A DNA stretch of 64,000 bases from Nocardioides alpinus (GCF_900112035.1 NZ_FOKC01000011.1:1-64000); one strand, 5' to 3'; counted from the first letter of the stretch, positions 1-9,500 are shown. Numbers and translations are program-made. Notes: generated by a model not told the origin, from the sequence alone.

Positions 1-231
1 GTGGGTGACCTCGAGGAGGGTGAGGCCCAGGTCGCGGACGCGCTGGATGAGGCCGTGGAGCGCGGCCTGGTCGCTCACCTGCCCGCGGATGACGGTGGTC
101 CCGTCCGCGTCGCGGATGACGGTCATGCCGTCGAACCAGGTGCTCCACCTCGCGTCGAGGCGCCCCTGGACGCGGATGCGGTACGACTCCGGACCTGGCC
201 CCGGCTCGGGGTGGGCGTTCGGTGCTTCCAT
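1..231 (-). CDS. Small protein of unknown function, C-terminus off the left edge
   Basis: An open frame of 77 codons starts at ATG 231 and is still open at base 1. It begins MEAPNAHPEPGPG and continues as a hydrophilic, probably cytosolic alpha/beta fold (segments such as YRIRVQGRLDARW and FDGMTVIRDADG); no signal peptide or membrane segment is visible. I do not recognise a named family. The start is supported by a -10 box TAGCGT at 244-239, seven bases before ATG, implying a leaderless transcript. The promoter carries the same operator as the MMPL gene at 3245, so this gene is probably a target of the LuxR regulator just upstream. Its job is unknown; an accessory to regulator or exporter is inference from context only. 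Confidence 0.7.
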   Translation of the reverse strand, partial: MEAPNAHPEPGPGPESYRIRVQGRLDARWSTWFDGMTVIRDADGTTVIRGQVSDQAALHGLIQRVRDLGLTLLEVTH

Positions 232-238
232 GCCGCGG

Positions 239-295
239 ACGCTAGGAGCCGACGTGGTGACCGGGGCTCACCACAGGTGGTGATTGTCGTGGTGA
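239..295 (-). promoter_or_regulatory. Four-half-site LuxR operator plus -10 box for the left-edge gene
   Basis: Read on the minus strand from 295 to 239: TCACCAC, N5, TCACCAC, N2, GTGGTGA, N7, TCACCAC, N9, TAGCGT. The same elements with the same spacers occur on the plus strand at 3145-3201 before the MMPL gene. The inner pair (283-268) is a palindrome with a 2-bp centre. The arrangement suggests cooperative binding of the adjacent LuxR-type regulator just upstream of the -10. Binding by that regulator is inferred from location and symmetry. Confidence 0.75.
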
Positions 296-304
296 GCCCC
301 GGTC
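259..304 (-). terminator. 16-bp perfect inverted repeat after the LuxR regulator gene
   Basis: GACCGGGGCTCACCAC (259-274) and its exact reverse complement (289-304) flank a 14-nt loop. It lies 14 bases past the regulator stop codon (318-320), where a terminator is expected, but no T-run follows. It overlaps the operator of the next gene, so it may serve both roles or be only an extended operator. Confidence 0.4.
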
Positions 305-317
305 CGAGGCACCGACG

Positions 318-3053
318 TCAGAGCAGGTCGAGCTCCTTGCCCCGGACGACGGCCGAGCGACGGCTCGTCACGCCGAGCTTCATGTAGAGGTTCTTGGTGT
401 GGGTGCGCACCGTGTTGAGCGAGACCACCAGCTCCCGGGCGATCTCCGGGCCGTTCAGCTCGGTGCCCAGCAGCCGGAGCACGTCCCGCTCGCGGCTGCT
501 CAACGTCTCCACCGGCATGTCGTGGCGCGAGGGCGTACGCCCCGGGGCCGGACGCGTGGGCACCCGATCGAGTGCCGACCGCAGGCGCCGGACGTACGCC
601 GTGGGCGAGCGCCGCTCCGCGGCCGCGAGCAGGGTGGCCATGGGTGGGCCCTCGTCGAGGAAGGTCCGGACGTAGCCCTCCGGCTCCGCCACCCGGAGTG
701 CCGCCTCGAGCGCCGTGACCGCTGCCTCCCCGTCGCCCTGCTGCTGGAGCACGAGTGCCCGGGTCACCTGGATCTCGACGACCGATCCCTGCCGCCCCCC
801 GTCCGTCGCTGCGATCAGCATCCGGTCCAGGAGCGCGACGACGTCGGACAGGTCGGCGGTGCCTCCTCGACGGGCGTGGTCGGCCGCCAGGACCCGTGCC
901 AGGGTGACGTGCTCGAACTCCCGCAGGTAGGTCAGCGGGTCGTCGAGTGACAGGCCGACGCGGTCCACCCATGCGAGAGCGGCGTCGACGTGGCCGTGTC
1001 GCGCCCACGCCCGGGCGCGGACTGCGGGCACCGGTCGGACGGGCGGGGAGAAGTCGCCGACGTAGAGCCGCTCTGACTCGTCCAGGAGGTCGATGGCCGC
1101 CTCCACGTCACCCTCCGCCTCGCGGATCCCGGCCATGACGAGGCGCCAGCGGTAGGCGTCCTGGAGGAGTCCTGCCTGCTCCCCCAGGTCCCGGCTGCGG
1201 GCGAGCTCCAGGCGGGCGGCATCGAGGTCGTCGGCCTCGCGGTGCCGGGCAGCCAGACCCACGTGCATGTCGGCCCGGCCCCGGAGGACAGGGGTGTGGT
1301 GACGGTCGGCCAGGGCGAGGGCCGAGCGGTACGTCTGCGCAGCGCTGCGCAGCCGACCCTGGACGACCTCGATGTCGGCGAGGGTGATGGAGCAGGCCAG
1401 CACGTCCGAGACGTGGTCGATCCGCTCGAACTCGACGAGGCACGCGGCGTACGACGCGTGTGCCGTCGCCAGGTCTCCGCCCGACCAGGCCGCCAGGCCA
1501 CGCAGCGCGAAGGCAGCACCCCGGGTCAGGTGGTCCCCTCCTTCGCCGACGTGGTCGAGTGCGCGGCGCGCGTGCTCCAGCGTCCGCTCGACGTCGCCGC
1601 GCACGAGGGCGATGCCGGCCCGGTGGACCGCGAGGTCGCCGGGCAGGCGCCGGTACTCGTCGTCGTCGACTCCCGCACCTCGGGTCGACGGACCGGGGCG
1701 CTGCGCACCGGAGGCCAGCCAGTCCTCCGTCGCGTCCAGCAGCTCGTCGACCCCGTCGAACTCCCCGGTGGACATGCGCGCGCCGGCCAGCGCGTTGCCG
1801 AGCACCGGCCGGGCCTGCAGCACCTCCGACGGCAGGGCCTCGATCCAGCCCCGCATGATCGCCTCGCGACGGTCGCGACGGAAGGAGGGCAGGAGGCTCT
1901 CGACGAGCTCAGCGGCGCCGACGAAGTCCGCGCCGAGCAGGGAGTGCCGGATCGACTCGACGATGTCGCCCTCCTGCTCGTGCCAGGTCGCGGCCATCGC
2001 GTGCAGCTCCTGCACGAGGTCGGGCTGCGCGTCGAGGAGCCTGCCGCGCAGGACGTCGGCGAAGAGGTGGTGGTAGCGGTACCAGTGCCGCCGGTCGTCG
2101 AGCGGGACCACGAAGAGGTTGTCCCTCTCCAGGGCCTCCAGCGAGCCGCGGCCGTCGGTCCGACCGGTCAGCGCGTTGCACAGGGCGCCGTTCATCCGGT
2201 CCAGGACGGACGTGCGGAGCAGGAAGTCCTGGAGGTCGTCCGGCAGGCGTTGCAGGACCTCCTCGACGAGGTAGTCGACGACGTAGCGGTCGTCGCCGGT
2301 GAAGCCGGCGATGAAGCCGGACACGTCGTCGCGCCCGGTCATCGACAGGGCGGCGAGCTGCAGCGCGGCGATCCACCCCTCGGTCCGGCCCTCCAGTGCC
2401 CGCACGTCGGCGGGCGCGAGGTCGAGTCCCATGACCTCGTTGAGGTAGGACGCCGCCTCCTGGGTCGTGAACCGCAGGTCGGCAGCGCGGACCTCGACGA
2501 GGTCGCCGCGGGCCCGGAGCAGCGCCAGCGGAAGAGGCGGGTCGCTCCTCGTGGCCAGCACCAGGTGCACCCGCGGGGGAAGGTGGGCGAGCAGGAACGC
2601 CATCCCTGCGTGGACGGTCGGCGCCTCGATCACGTGGTAGTCGTCGAGGAGCAGGACGAGGTCGACGTCGGTCGCCGCCAGCTCGTTGACGAGGCTCGTC
2701 AGGGCGCCCTCCACCGGTGACTGCGGGTCCTCCAGCAGACCGAGTGCTCCCTCCCCCACCCCTGGCACCGCCGTCCGCACGGCGGCCACCACGTAGGTCC
2801 AGAAGCGGCCGGGGTCGTTGTCCCGGGAGTCGAGAGCCAGCCAGGCGCCGCGCGGCGACGCGGCGACCGAGGCGTCCGCGGACGCCATCCAGTCGACCAG
2901 GAGGGTCGTCTTGCCGAAGCCGGCCGGCGCCGAGACGAGCATCAGCCTGGCCTCGAGCCCACGGTCGAGGCGCTCCCGCAGCCGCGGCCGCGGCACCCGT
3001 CCCGGCCGCGGGGTCGGGAGGAACAGCTTGGTCTCGATCAGCGGAAGTGACAC
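318..3053 (-). CDS. MalT-type LuxR-family ATPase transcription regulator
   Basis: The 911-aa product has the LAL/MalT layout. An N-terminal nucleotide-binding module carries a Walker A (APAGFGKTT, residues 42-50) and a Walker B-like DLVLLLDDYHVI near residue 134. A long helical, TPR-like middle follows. The C-terminal LuxR helix-turn-helix occupies about residues 850-911 (SSRERDVLRLL, then SLNTVRTHTKNLYMKL). I start at GTG 3053 because a GGAGGAGGGAGGA ribosome site precedes it and the protein then begins SLPLIETKLFLP, typical of the family; the frame stays open upstream to 3137. It is divergent from an MMPL exporter, and shared operators on both sides point to it as their activator. The signal it senses is unknown. 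Confidence 0.93.
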   Translation of the reverse strand: MSLPLIETKLFLPTPRPGRVPRPRLRERLDRGLEARLMLVSAPAGFGKTTLLVDWMASADASVAASPRGAWLALDSRDNDPGRFWTYVVAAVRTAVPGVGEGALGLLEDPQSPVEGALTSLVNELAATDVDLVLLLDDYHVIEAPTVHAGMAFLLAHLPPRVHLVLATRSDPPLPLALLRARGDLVEVRAADLRFTTQEAASYLNEVMGLDLAPADVRALEGRTEGWIAALQLAALSMTGRDDVSGFIAGFTGDDRYVVDYLVEEVLQRLPDDLQDFLLRTSVLDRMNGALCNALTGRTDGRGSLEALERDNLFVVPLDDRRHWYRYHHLFADVLRGRLLDAQPDLVQELHAMAATWHEQEGDIVESIRHSLLGADFVGAAELVESLLPSFRRDRREAIMRGWIEALPSEVLQARPVLGNALAGARMSTGEFDGVDELLDATEDWLASGAQRPGPSTRGAGVDDDEYRRLPGDLAVHRAGIALVRGDVERTLEHARRALDHVGEGGDHLTRGAAFALRGLAAWSGGDLATAHASYAACLVEFERIDHVSDVLACSITLADIEVVQGRLRSAAQTYRSALALADRHHTPVLRGRADMHVGLAARHREADDLDAARLELARSRDLGEQAGLLQDAYRWRLVMAGIREAEGDVEAAIDLLDESERLYVGDFSPPVRPVPAVRARAWARHGHVDAALAWVDRVGLSLDDPLTYLREFEHVTLARVLAADHARRGGTADLSDVVALLDRMLIAATDGGRQGSVVEIQVTRALVLQQQGDGEAAVTALEAALRVAEPEGYVRTFLDEGPPMATLLAAAERRSPTAYVRRLRSALDRVPTRPAPGRTPSRHDMPVETLSSRERDVLRLLGTELNGPEIARELVVSLNTVRTHTKNLYMKLGVTSRRSAVVRGKELDLL

Positions 3054-3144
3054 ACCCGATCCTCCCTCCTCCTCCCGGTGCGCGCCGGTGCCGGTCCAGA
3101 CCGGCCTCCTACGCCCCTCACGCGGACGCTCCCCCACGCCTCCT

Positions 3145-3201
3145 TCACCACGTCCTTCACCACGTGTGGTGAGCCGTGCTCACCACGTCGCTCCCTAGGT
3201 T
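3145..3201 (+). promoter_or_regulatory. Four-half-site LuxR operator plus -10 box for the first MMPL gene
   Basis: TCACCAC (3145-3151), N5, TCACCAC (3157-3163), N2, GTGGTGA (3166-3172), N7, TCACCAC (3180-3186), N9, TAGGTT (3196-3201). The centre TCACCACGTGTGGTGA is a palindrome with a central GT. All spacers equal those of the copy at 295-239. A start near 3208 would give a leader of roughly 37 nt before ATG 3245. The promoter of the divergent regulator gene must lie in the same 190-bp gap. Confidence 0.78.
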
Positions 3202-3244
3202 CCGGGCCAGGCACCACCCGACCCGACTCCCGAAGGGCACGATC

Positions 3245-5437
3245 ATGCAGAAGCTCACTCGCGGCATCGCTGCGGCAAGCGCCCGGCACCCGTGGCGCAC
3301 CCTCACCAGCTGGCTGGCCGTCATTGCAGCCATCTTCTTCCTCGCGATCGCTGCCGGCGGCACGTTCGTCGACGACTTCTCCTCGCCCGGCAGCCAGAGC
3401 GCACAGGCCGTCGAGCTGCTGGACCAGAACTTCCCGGACGCCGCCAAGGGCTCCGCCATGGTGGTCCTGCACGCAGACGACGGCACCACCCTCGCCGACC
3501 ACCGCGCGGAGATCGCGCAGGTGCTCGACGACGTATCAGCCGCCGCCCACGTCGAGTCGGTCGCCGAGCCGTTCGCGGCGGGCACGATCTCCGCGGACGG
3601 ACGGATCGGGTTCGCCGTCCTCACGCTCGACTCCCCCGAGCGCGAGATCGGCAAGCCCGCGTTCGCGGTGCTGTCCGATGCCGTCTCCGGCATGGGCGCC
3701 CCCGGACTCCAGGTCGAGCTCGGCGGCGACGCCATCTTCCTCAACGCCGCCGAGGAGAACTCGTCGCACACCGCGATCGGCCTGCTCGTGGCCCTCCTCG
3801 TGCTGCTGGTCGTGTTCGGGACGGTCGTCGCCGCCATCGTGCCCATCGGGCTGTCCCTCGTCGCCGTCGGCGCCTCCGTGGGCGGCATCATGCTGATGGC
3901 GAGCACGATGAACGTGTCGGTGTCCGCCATCGCCGTGGCCGGCCTGGTCGGGCTCGGGGTGGGCGTCGACTACGCCCTCTTCGTCGTCGCCCGATACCGG
4001 GAGAACCGCTCAGCAGGGCAGGACAACACCCGCGCCCTGTCGAACGCGATGGCCACCTCGGGCACCGCGGTCGTCTTCGCCGGGGGGACGGTCATGGTCG
4101 CCACGGCCGCCCTGGGCATCACGGGACTGGGCATCCTGACCTCGATCGGGCTCGCCACCGCGCTGATGGTCTTCAGCGCCGTCGCTGCCGCGGTGACCCT
4201 GCTCCCCGCCATCCTCACCCTGCTCGGTGACCGGATCGACGCCGGCCGGATCGACGCCAGCCGGGTCGTGCGGCGCCACCGTCCGGCCCTACGCACCGAG
4301 GACAGCGCGTGGTGGCGCTTCGGCCACCACGTGTCCCGGCGCCCGTGGCCCTACCTCCTGGGCGCCGTGGCCCTGCTGGCCGCACTGGCAGCTCCTGCGC
4401 TGGCGATCCAGACGGCGTTTCCGGCAGCGGGAGACGCCCCCGCCCACACCACGCACCGCCAGGCCTACGACCTCCTCACCGAGGGTTTCGGGATCGGGTT
4501 CAACGCCCCGCTCACGGTGGTCATGGACCTCGACTCCTCGACCGCGGGAGCCGACGGGGTGGCCAGCGTGCAGGCGACCATCGCGGACGTACCTGGCATC
4601 GTCTCGGTGGGCGATCCCCAGACCTCCGCCGACGGCAGCACCGTCGTGTTCAGCGCCCTCCCCGACGGCGGCCCGGCCGACGCCGAGACCTCCGCCACCA
4701 TCGAACGGGTCCGCGACGTCATCCCCGACAACACCTATGTCACGGGGATCACGGCCATCACCGACGACCTCAACAGCCAGCTCGAGGAGACGCTGCCCCT
4801 GTTCATCGGCGCCGTGATCGGGATCTCGTTCCTGCTCCTGATGCTGGTCTTCCGGTCCGTGGCAGTGCCGCTCAAGGCGGCCGTGATGAACGTGCTCTCG
4901 ATCGGTGTCGCCTACGGAGTCCTCGTCATGGTCTTCCAGTGGGGCTGGGGAGCCGAGCTGCTCGGGCTCGACGGCCCCACCCCGATCACCTCGATCATCG
5001 TGGTGATCATGTTCCCGATCGTGTTCGGGCTCTCGATGGACTACGAGGTCTTCCTGCTCTCCCGCATCCGCGAGGAGTACGCGGCGACGCGGGACAACGC
5101 CGAGTCCGTGGCCCGGGGACTGGCATCGACCGGCCGGATCATCACCTCCGCCGCCCTCATCATGATCGCCGTCTTCCTCAGCTTCGTCAGCAGCCCGGTG
5201 CCCTCGGTCAAGATGCTCGGCCTGGGGCTGGCGACCGCCATTGCGGTGGACGCCACGGTGGTCCGGATGGTCCTCGTGCCGGCGACCATGTCCCTGCTCG
5301 GTGATGCCAACTGGTGGCTGCCGCGATGGTTGGACCGGCTCCTCCCGGTGGTGGAGGTCGAGGCCCCGGCCGCGGTCACCGCCACACCGGACGTGCAGCA
5401 GGTCGCGCCGCGCGAGGAGGAGCTGATCCCCCAGTAG
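3245..5437 (+). CDS. MMPL/RND-family transporter (first of three)
   Basis: The 730-aa inner-membrane protein has the two-halved RND/MMPL plan: an N-terminal membrane helix, an extracytoplasmic loop, a helix bundle, then the same again. Two conserved aspartates of the proton-relay type are visible: VDYALF with Asp about residue 242 and MDYEVF with Asp about 599. I start at ATG 3245 (MQKLTRGIAAASARHPW), preceded by GAAGGG; the frame is open further upstream but there it runs through the operator. MMPL proteins move lipids or hydrophobic compounds with proton motive force; the substrate here cannot be told from sequence. It is divergent from the LuxR regulator and probably controlled by it. Confidence 0.92.
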   Translation: MQKLTRGIAAASARHPWRTLTSWLAVIAAIFFLAIAAGGTFVDDFSSPGSQSAQAVELLDQNFPDAAKGSAMVVLHADDGTTLADHRAEIAQVLDDVSAAAHVESVAEPFAAGTISADGRIGFAVLTLDSPEREIGKPAFAVLSDAVSGMGAPGLQVELGGDAIFLNAAEENSSHTAIGLLVALLVLLVVFGTVVAAIVPIGLSLVAVGASVGGIMLMASTMNVSVSAIAVAGLVGLGVGVDYALFVVARYRENRSAGQDNTRALSNAMATSGTAVVFAGGTVMVATAALGITGLGILTSIGLATALMVFSAVAAAVTLLPAILTLLGDRIDAGRIDASRVVRRHRPALRTEDSAWWRFGHHVSRRPWPYLLGAVALLAALAAPALAIQTAFPAAGDAPAHTTHRQAYDLLTEGFGIGFNAPLTVVMDLDSSTAGADGVASVQATIADVPGIVSVGDPQTSADGSTVVFSALPDGGPADAETSATIERVRDVIPDNTYVTGITAITDDLNSQLEETLPLFIGAVIGISFLLLMLVFRSVAVPLKAAVMNVLSIGVAYGVLVMVFQWGWGAELLGLDGPTPITSIIVVIMFPIVFGLSMDYEVFLLSRIREEYAATRDNAESVARGLASTGRIITSAALIMIAVFLSFVSSPVPSVKMLGLGLATAIAVDATVVRMVLVPATMSLLGDANWWLPRWLDRLLPVVEVEAPAAVTATPDVQQVAPREEELIPQ

Positions 5438-5482
5438 CAGTGCCGCCGAGGCGCCGGGATGACCGCCGAGGAGGACGCCCGG

Positions 5483-6085
5483 TCACGACGCGGCGGCATC
5501 ACCACGTGCGTGGTGACGGTTGAGGGCCAGCGGCAGGACGGCGGTCAGGAGGGTGGCCACCAGGGCACCGGAGGACCCGAAGATCGTGAACTGCTGGTCG
5601 ACGTCGATGCCTGCAGCCGTCGTCACCGCCCACCCCAGGGCAAGGGAGCCGCTGAGGACCGGCGGCCAGGCCAGGGCCATCGCTCCGAGCCGGGGTGCGA
5701 GGACGACCGATTGGGCCATGCCGACCAGCGCGCCCGTCACCGCACCCTGGACGGCCAGCGAACCGAGGTCGGTCCGGTAGTCGACCAGCGCAGCGCCGAT
5801 GGCCACGCCGGCCATCATGCCGACCGCCGTGGCGAGGATCCACGACAGCGGCCGGGGACGCGCCTCCCACATCGCCCAGACCTGGACGGCCCCGAGGACG
5901 GCCCCGGTCAGGAGACCTCCGGAGAGGGCCGGTCCCGGACCGTCCACGCGTCCGGTGAGCAGGAAGGCGGCATAGCCGCCGAGCGGATAGCCGGCGAACG
6001 ACACCATCCACCGTCCGACGGAGCGGCGAGCTCCTCGGGACCCAGCGGGTCGGGTGGAAGGCGCGGCGGTACGAAGGTCTGTCAT
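5483..6085 (-). CDS. Multi-pass membrane protein of unknown function
   Basis: The product is 200 aa with about five or six hydrophobic segments (for example the GGLLTGAVLGAVQVWAM and LATAVGMMAGVAIGAALV stretches) after a basic N-terminus. The ATG at 6085 follows an AGGAGC ribosome site. It appears to be the second gene of a unit led by the small gene at 6448, so it should fall under the SARP-type operator at 6455-6487. Its last codons overlap a TCACCAC/GTGGTGA palindrome. It is convergent with the first MMPL gene. No named family is recognised; a partner of one of the neighbouring MMPL systems is only a guess. Confidence 0.8.
   Translation of the reverse strand: MTDLRTAAPSTRPAGSRGARRSVGRWMVSFAGYPLGGYAAFLLTGRVDGPGPALSGGLLTGAVLGAVQVWAMWEARPRPLSWILATAVGMMAGVAIGAALVDYRTDLGSLAVQGAVTGALVGMAQSVVLAPRLGAMALAWPPVLSGSLALGWAVTTAAGIDVDQQFTIFGSSGALVATLLTAVLPLALNRHHARGDAAAS
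5499..5516. promoter_or_regulatory. Variant TCACCAC/GTGGTGA palindrome inside a gene end
   Basis: TCACCAC (5499-5505), GTGC, GTGGTGA (5510-5516). The half-sites match the LuxR operators at 239-295 and 3145-3201 exactly but the centre is 4 bp instead of 2. It sits in the last codons of the membrane-protein gene, between convergent stop codons. It could be a relic, a decoy site or part of a 3' hairpin. Confidence 0.4.
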
Positions 6086-6124
6086 GACGTGCTCCTGTTC
6101 GTTGGACTGTGCGGGGTGAGGGGG

Positions 6125-6448
6125 TCAGGGCGCGGGCAGCGGTCGGCCGGCGATCCAGGCCGCGAGGAGGTGGTCGGGATGCTCGGACAGGTGGTCGCGT
6201 ACGAGCACGTGGAGCAGCTCGGCGTTCCCGTGCAGGTGCGCGTCGGCCACGGCGACCAGCTGCCGGTCGCGGGTGGTGCCCGCGTGCCGGGCGGCCCGCC
6301 CGAGCAGGTCGAGGTCGCCCGTCAACAGGGCCGCGGCGACCAGGAGCGGGGTCGAGGTGGAGCTCGCGGCACGCTGGACGACGTCGGCGGGCGCGTCGGG
6401 GTGATCGCCGATCAGTCGGCGGAGGAGGTCGGTGTTGTCGTCGGGCAC
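6125..6448 (-). CDS. Small helical protein of unknown function
   Basis: A 107-aa, Ala/Leu/Asp-rich protein (VPDDNTDLLRRLIGDHP at the N-terminus) predicted to be all-helical and soluble. It has two similar-looking alpha-hairpin stretches, around LLVAAALLTGDLDLLGRAARH and LLHVLVRDHLSEHPDHLLAAW, resembling short TPR-like or helical-repeat units. I start at GTG 6448, not the longer upstream frame, because the -10 box CACGGT (6460-6455) ends six bases before it and a SARP-type direct repeat lies just beyond, the same geometry as at the second MMPL promoter. The membrane protein at 6085 follows 40 bases downstream. Function unknown. Confidence 0.65.
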   Translation of the reverse strand: MPDDNTDLLRRLIGDHPDAPADVVQRAASSTSTPLLVAAALLTGDLDLLGRAARHAGTTRDRQLVAVADAHLHGNAELLHVLVRDHLSEHPDHLLAAWIAGRPLPAP

Positions 6449-6454
6449 CTCTGC

Positions 6455-6487
6455 ACCGTGCGCTCCGGCGCTGACGCTGCGCTGACG
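6455..6487 (-). promoter_or_regulatory. SARP-type direct-repeat operator and -10, divergent from the AfsR-like gene
   Basis: On the minus strand: CGTCAGCGC (6487-6479), N2, CGTCAGCGC (6476-6468), N7, CACGGT (6460-6455), N6, GTG start at 6448. The repeat period is 11 bp, one helical turn, as known for SARP/AfsR regulators, whose downstream repeat sits about 8 bp from the -10. The same motif and spacing recur at 9547-9579. It lies 50 bp upstream of the regulator gene, so autoregulation is possible. Confidence 0.75.
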
Positions 6488-6523
6488 AGGTGTTCGTGGC
6501 CCCCGCGCGGGGCTCGGGTGCCG

Positions 6524-6529
6524 TAGCCT
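6524..6529 (+). promoter_or_regulatory. -10 box TAGCCT for a leaderless AfsR-like transcript
   Basis: TAGCCT lies seven bases before GTG 6537. This spacing puts the transcription start at or beside the start codon, and no ribosome-binding site is visible. Confidence 0.6.
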
Positions 6530-6536
6530 CGCAAGC

Positions 6537-9500
6537 GTGCTCACCGTCGCAGTGCTGGGCGCGGTCGAGGCTCGCAGGGATGGTGATCGGCTCTCGGTGC
6601 CGACAGGCAGGACCACCGAGCTGCTCGTCCGGCTCGCCCTCGAAGCAGGCTCCGGCGTGCGGGTGGACGCCCTCCTCGACGACCTGTGGCCCACCCACGC
6701 CGGTCGCAACACCCTGCAGTCGAAGGTCTCCCAGCTCCGCCGCGCCCTCGGCGACAAGGACGTCGTGGTGGCGGAGGGCGACCGCTACCGGCTCGCCGTC
6801 GAGCCGCACGCGGTGGACGCCGTACGAGTCCTCGACCTGGCGGCGCGGGCCGCCACTGCCACGCGTGCCGGGGACGCGTCGACGGCTCTGGCGACCGCCA
6901 GCGAGGGGCTGGCGTTGTTCCGCGGGGAGATCCTCGTCGATGCCGGGGACTGGGCTGCGCCCCACCGTGGCCGGCTGGAGGAGGTCCGGCTGACCCTCCT
7001 CGAGGACGCGATGGCCGCGCGCGTCGACCTCGGCTCGGGAGGGGAGCTGGTGAGCGACCTCGAGGCCCTCGTCGCGCAGCACCCGCTGCGCGAGCGCCTG
7101 TGGGGCTCGCTGATGACCGCGTTGTACCGCGGCGGCAGGCAGGCGGATGCCCTGGCCGCCTACGCGCGGGTCCGGCGGCTGCTCGTCGCCGAGCTCGGGA
7201 TCGAGCCGGGTCCCGACCTGCGCAGGCTCGAGCAACAGCTCCTCCAGCAGAGCGCGGTGCTGGGCGGGTCGACCGCACCCGCCCCGGCAACGGCGCCGGG
7301 CAACCTGCCGCCGACCCGGGCCCTGCTCGTGGGGAGAGATCGCGCGTGCGACGACCTCCGCGCCCTCGTCGACGCGCACCGCCTGGTCACCGTCGTGGGT
7401 CCGGCCGGGGTCGGCAAGACCAGGCTCCTGCTCGAGGTGGCGAGGCAGGTCCGCGCACCCGGTGGCGTCTGGCTGGTCCGGCTGGAGGCCGTCGACGCGT
7501 CCGCCGACCTGGAGCAGGTGATCGCCGAGACGTTGCACGTCTCCGGGGGCGGGCAGTTGCGCGAGAGGTTGCAGGGGGCGCAGACCGTGATCCTCCTCGA
7601 CAACTGCGAGCACGTCATCGCCCAGGTCAGCGCTCTGGTGAGCCCGCTGCTCGACGACCTCCCCGGACTCCGCATCTGTGCGACCAGCCAGGTGGCCATG
7701 GGCGTCGTCGACGAGGTCGTCCACCACCTGGAGCCCCTCTCCACGGAGGACTCCGTGACGCTCTTCTGGGCCCGGGCCCGCGAGATGCGGCACACCCTCG
7801 TGATCGACGCCGAGGCGACGGCGCAGGTCGAGGAGGTGTGTCGTTCGCTCGACGGGCTGCCGCTGGCCATCGAGCTCGCCGCCGCCCGCGTGCGCTCCCT
7901 CTCCATTGGGGACATCGCGCGGCGGCTCGATGACCGGTTCGCCCTGCTCCAGGACCCCAGCAGCAACCAGTCCGAGCGCAGGCGTGCCCTCGCGGGCGCC
8001 ATCGCCTGGAGCTACGACCTGCTCTTCCCCGACGACCAACGGGGCCTGTGGGCACTGTCCTGCTTCGCCGGGAGCGCGTCCCTGGCGGCCGTCGAGCACG
8101 TGCTGGACGCCCTGGGCGTTCCTCCGGAGGCGGTCGTCGACACGTTGACCCGGCTGGTCGACCGCTCGCTGGTCACCGTCGACGGCACCGAGGACGGAGG
8201 GGTGCGCTACCGGCTCCTGGACAGCATCCGGGCCTACGCCGGCGACCGTCTCGCCGATGCCGGGCTGACCGCCACCGGGCACCGCGCCCACGCGCTCTGG
8301 TACGCCGCGACGGCGCAGTGGTGCGCCGACCACATCCGTGGCACGGACCAGCCCACGTGCCTGGCCATCGCCCGGGCCGAGCGGGCGAACGTCGACGCCG
8401 CACTCGCCTGGTGCCGGACGAACGAGCCCGACCTCGGGAGCACCATCGCGACCGGGTTCGGCTGGACCTGGGTCGTCCTGGGCGACGGTCCGGCCGCCGC
8501 CGCCAGGATCAGGGGCGCGCTCACCACCACCGCACCCGACGAGCGATCGGCAGCGCTCCTCGTCGCCGGATGGCTCGAGGCATCCGCCGGCAACGTCGCG
8601 CTGGCAGGGGCCGACATCGACGCCGCGGCCGAGATCGCCGACCACCTGGGCTCGGAGGTGCTGCACGCCGACGTGGCCCGGCACCGCGCCTTCCTGGCCC
8701 TGCAGCAGGGCAGTCCGCAGGAGGCGCTGGACCAGGCCGTCGCCGGGCTGCTCACCTATCGTCGCCTGACCTGCCCGTGGGAGACCGCGGCCAGCCTCCT
8801 CCTCGCGGCCTATGGCGAGCTGATGCTGGGCGACACCGCCGCCGCGGCCCGGGACGGTGTCGAAGCGGTCGACATCCTGACCCCGCTGGGCGACTCGTGG
8901 GGCTTGGTGCACGCCATGGCCATGCTGGGGGGGATCGCCCAGGTGGAGCACCGCTTCGCCGATGCCATCGACGCACTCTCGGGTGCCGTTCGCGAGTCCA
9001 CTGTGCTGGGCTTCCCCGGACAGGCGGCGCTCCACAGGGGGTCCCTGGCCCGGGTGCAGCAGCGAGCGGGCGACGTCGCCGGCGCGACGGCCTCGTTCGA
9101 GCTGGCCCTCGGCGCGGCGACGGCCAGCGGCGACGGCCGGATGGCCGCAACGGCCCGGCTGAGCCTCGCCCGGCTGCTCAGGACCTCCGGCGACGGAGCT
9201 GCGGCCGTGCCTTGGCTGAGGGAGAACCTGGACTGGTACGCCGGAGCCGGCGGCGGTGACGGGGCCCTGCTGACACGCTGCCTGCTCGCCATCGAGACCG
9301 GTGACCGTGCCGCACTCGACGTGGTGCTGGCGCTCGCTCGAGCCGACGAGACGCCCCTGGTGACGGTGCTGGCGCTGGACGGACGTGCGCGACTGAGCGC
9401 GGAGGACGGCGACCACGTACGAGCACGCGAGCTCGTCGCCGAGGCGGACGCCCTCCACCCGGTGGTCGCCCACCTGCTCGACGACGCCGACCGGCCGGAC

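Noticed and set aside
3038..3930. Minus-strand frames extending across the LuxR/MMPL divergent promoter
   Set aside because: They would translate the operator and its half-sites. The residues are low-complexity and the plus-strand MMPL frame is clear.
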